Below are positions 62,126 to 64,000 of a stretch of 64,000 nucleotides of DNA, piece after piece. Location of the stretch: contig CAWJXM010000022.1 in assembly GCA_963846635.1 (NCBI GenBank), forward strand, positions 23,116-87,115, in the 5' to 3' direction. A model generated the notes under the pieces. It was not told the DNA's origin. It saw nothing but the letters and a program-made list of their open reading frames with translations, and searched no databases. How positions within the stretch are numbered: the first letter of the stretch is position 1; each line of letters opens with the position of its first letter. A program made the translations under genes and the position numbers. The stretch comes from AP-15 sp963846635 (lineage in GTDB: Bacteria > Pseudomonadota > Alphaproteobacteria > ATCC43930 > CGMCC-115725).

Positions 62126-64000
62126 GTGACAGGGGCAAAACCGCGGGCGTGGGCACACATTGGTCATTTTTGCCGACAGGGCAGCCCTGGGTGGGTCCGC
62201 GCGTCTGAACGCTGCTGCGCCGGCCGGCTCACCCCAGTGGGTCGGATATGTCACACCGCCGCGGGGATCGACCGCTGATGCGATTTTCTGGAGTCGCACG
62301 GAGAGCAATTACGGAGAGCAATTTCTGCTGCAAGCGATGTGTGATCCCACCCCCCGACCTCGATGAGTTGACGCCGGCCCGGTTGCGGGAGCTGGTGGCC
62401 CTGGTGCTGACCAAGATGGCCGAACCGGACCACAAAACCGGCGAACAGCGCGAGGAGATTGCGCGCCTGAAGGGGCTGAAGGGGGGTCCCGACATCACCC
62501 CCAGCGGCATGGATCAGGGCAGCGAACCGGCCAAGCCCACCGCGACAGGAAAGCACCGACGACGCGGCGCGGTCCGCCCCCGGGTCAGGGTTGCGGATCG
62601 GATCATCAAGGCCCCTGTCCCGGCCGGATCGCGCTTCAAAGGCTACGAGACCGATACCGTCCAGGACCTGGTGCTGACGGTAACCTGGTGCTGACGGTAA
62701 CCTGGTGCTGACGGTCCATGCGGTCCGCGACCGGCGCGAGGGTTGGGTCACGCCGGACGGCAGAACGATCATGGCGCCATTGCCCGCGGGTCCCCGCGGA
62801 CCCTTCGGCCCCGACCTGCGGCGCTTCGTGTTGATGCAATACCACCAAGGCCAAACGACGTTGCCCCGTCTGGCGACGCTGTTGCAGTCGGTTGGCGTGG
62901 CGATCTCCAAGCGTGCGATCCAGCGGTTGCTGACCAAAGGCCGGAACGACTTCCTTGCCGAAAACCGTGACGTGTTGCGCGCCGGCCTGAAGACCGCGCC
63001 GTGGATATCGGGCGACGACACCGGCGCGCGGCATCAGACCCTGAACGGCTACGGCACGCAGATCGGCAATCAGCATTTCACCTGGTTTGCCACACGGTCA
63101 TCGAAAAGCCGGCGGAACGTTCTCGATCTACGGCGCGCCGGACATGCCGATTTTGTGTTGAACGCCGCGGCCTTCGATGACAGGCGCGGCCGCGCTCTGT
63201 CCGCGCCCCTGATGGCGCGCTTGGCCGAACCGCCGGAACCGGTCTTCGCCGATCAGGCCGCCTGGTCAGCACACCGCGACCGGCTCGGCTTTAGCGCACT
63301 GACCACGACACCCGACCCAGTACAGATCGCCCCTGAAGGCGCCATCCGGGGCAGCGTCCACGCCCACGACTTCCTGCGTGATGCCGTGGTGCTGAGCGAT
63401 GATGCCGGACAATTCGCCGTTGGCCGGCACGCCCTGTGCTGGGTCCATGCGGAGCGGCTGGTGCCCAAGCTGGACACCGTCACTGATCGGCACCGGGCTG
63501 CCCAACACAAGGGGCGCAAGCTGATCTGGGACTGCTACGCCGATCTCAAGGTGTATCAGGCCAGCCCTGACAACCGCCGTCGTCTCGCGCTGCGGGCGGT
63601 TCGACCGCATCTTCCGACGCCGCACCGGCTGGGCCACGCTTGACCGCCTTCGGGCGCGGCGGCAGGCCAACAAGGCCGAGTTGTTGAGGGTGCTGGAGCG
63701 GCCGGAAATCCCGCGGCACACCAACGGCTCCGAGAACGATATCCGCTGCCGGGTCACACCGCGGAAAGTCAGCGCCGCGACGCGCCGCGATCTGGGACGG
63801 GACTGCCGCGATGCTTTCCTGGGCCTCGGCAAGACTTGCGCCAAGCTCGGCGTGGCGGTCTGGGACTATCTGTCTGGGACTATCTCGGCAGCCGGCTCGG
63901 CGTTCCCGCTCATCCTGTCGTTCCGTCACTCCTTGAACTCATCCGATGCCGCGGGCAGCTTGTCTGATCAATGGGGCTGCCCGCGGTTTTGCCCCTGTTA
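62126..64000 (+). mobile_element. IS66-family element, copy 2 (inverted relative to copy 1)
   Basis: It starts with GTGACAGGGGCAAAACCGCG (one mismatch to the copy 1 end) and ends with the inverse repeat at 63980-64000, reaching the window edge. Over its length it is almost identical to copy 1 but in opposite orientation, so the two form 1.9-kb inverted repeats bracketing 13.1 kb. Confidence 0.88.
62341..63993 (+). pseudogene. IS66-type transposase, copy 2, broken twice
   Basis: It shares the 17-bp tandem insertion of copy 1 (62664-62714 region), which separates the N-terminal part (VIPPPDLDELTPARLRELVA to 62694) from the catalytic part starting near 62705 (TAPWISGDDTGARHQTLNGY, VVLSDDAGQFAVGRHALCWV). 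It also has a private loss of two bases near 63597 (copy 1 reads RLALRARFDRIFRRRTGW), which shifts the last third. Hence copy 1 and copy 2 derive from an already broken parent. Confidence 0.85.

Overview
The window is a high-GC chromosomal segment, most likely from a soil or freshwater alphaproteobacterium. That is an inference from gene families (DUF2092 with its small partner, DUF1254/DUF1214, a SAM-domain class III cyclase fused to an ATPase/TPR module, a SUV3-like helicase, many acyl-CoA and flavin enzymes) and from the GC-rich codon use. No rRNA, tRNA or CRISPR array was seen.

Layout. 0-7.1 kb: DedA membrane protein, an intact IS4/IS701-type element, a conserved hypothetical, a MaoC hydratase/CitE-like lyase pair, an M20 amidohydrolase, a lipoprotein and a NIPSNAP protein. 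7.1-11.1 kb: a gene-poor decayed stretch with two gene relics, a split small regulator and an IS110 element. 11.1-20.3 kb: DUF2092 protein plus partner, DUF1254 protein, glyoxalase-fold protein, metal-dependent amidohydrolase, flavodoxin-fold oxidoreductase, CaiB-type CoA transferase and a frameshifted acyl-CoA synthetase. These look like a peripheral catabolic set working through CoA thioesters. 20.9-33.4 kb: a 1136-residue cyclase/ATPase, a doubly frameshifted htpG, a helicase/S4 pair, an enoyl-CoA hydratase, and a translationally coupled methyltransferase/methylenetetrahydrofolate reductase-like pair whose 3' end is hit by an IS110 element (copy A). 35-39 kb: GMC oxidoreductase, DUF72 protein, D-threonine aldolase.

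39-64 kb is an insertion-sequence graveyard. A three-level nest (IS4-like, IS110, ISL3) abuts a ba3-type cytochrome oxidase relic and a relic of an anti-phage operon (DUF3883 helicase, VapBC, DUF1156 DNA methylase). An IS66 element follows, then a truncated IS630, three flavin-dependent LLM oxidoreductase genes, and a stack of IS5, IS701, IS110 and IS4 pieces. One gene of unknown function (61150-61878) lies just before a second, inverted IS66 copy that runs to the window end.

The most interesting signal is an IS110-family element present three times (33355, 53955, 57849). Two copies sit at the same position inside two different IS5-family transposase genes, just after the first catalytic Asp motif, and all three sit at an A5-G4 target. 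The non-coding tail of the element holds short matches to both sides of that target, which fits an IS110 bridge RNA. Frameshifts are frequent in non-IS genes too (htpG, acyl-CoA synthetase, coxA, vapC, the DUF1156 methylase), while very long genes nearby stay open. This suggests genuine decay with IS expansion, although consensus errors cannot be excluded from sequence alone.
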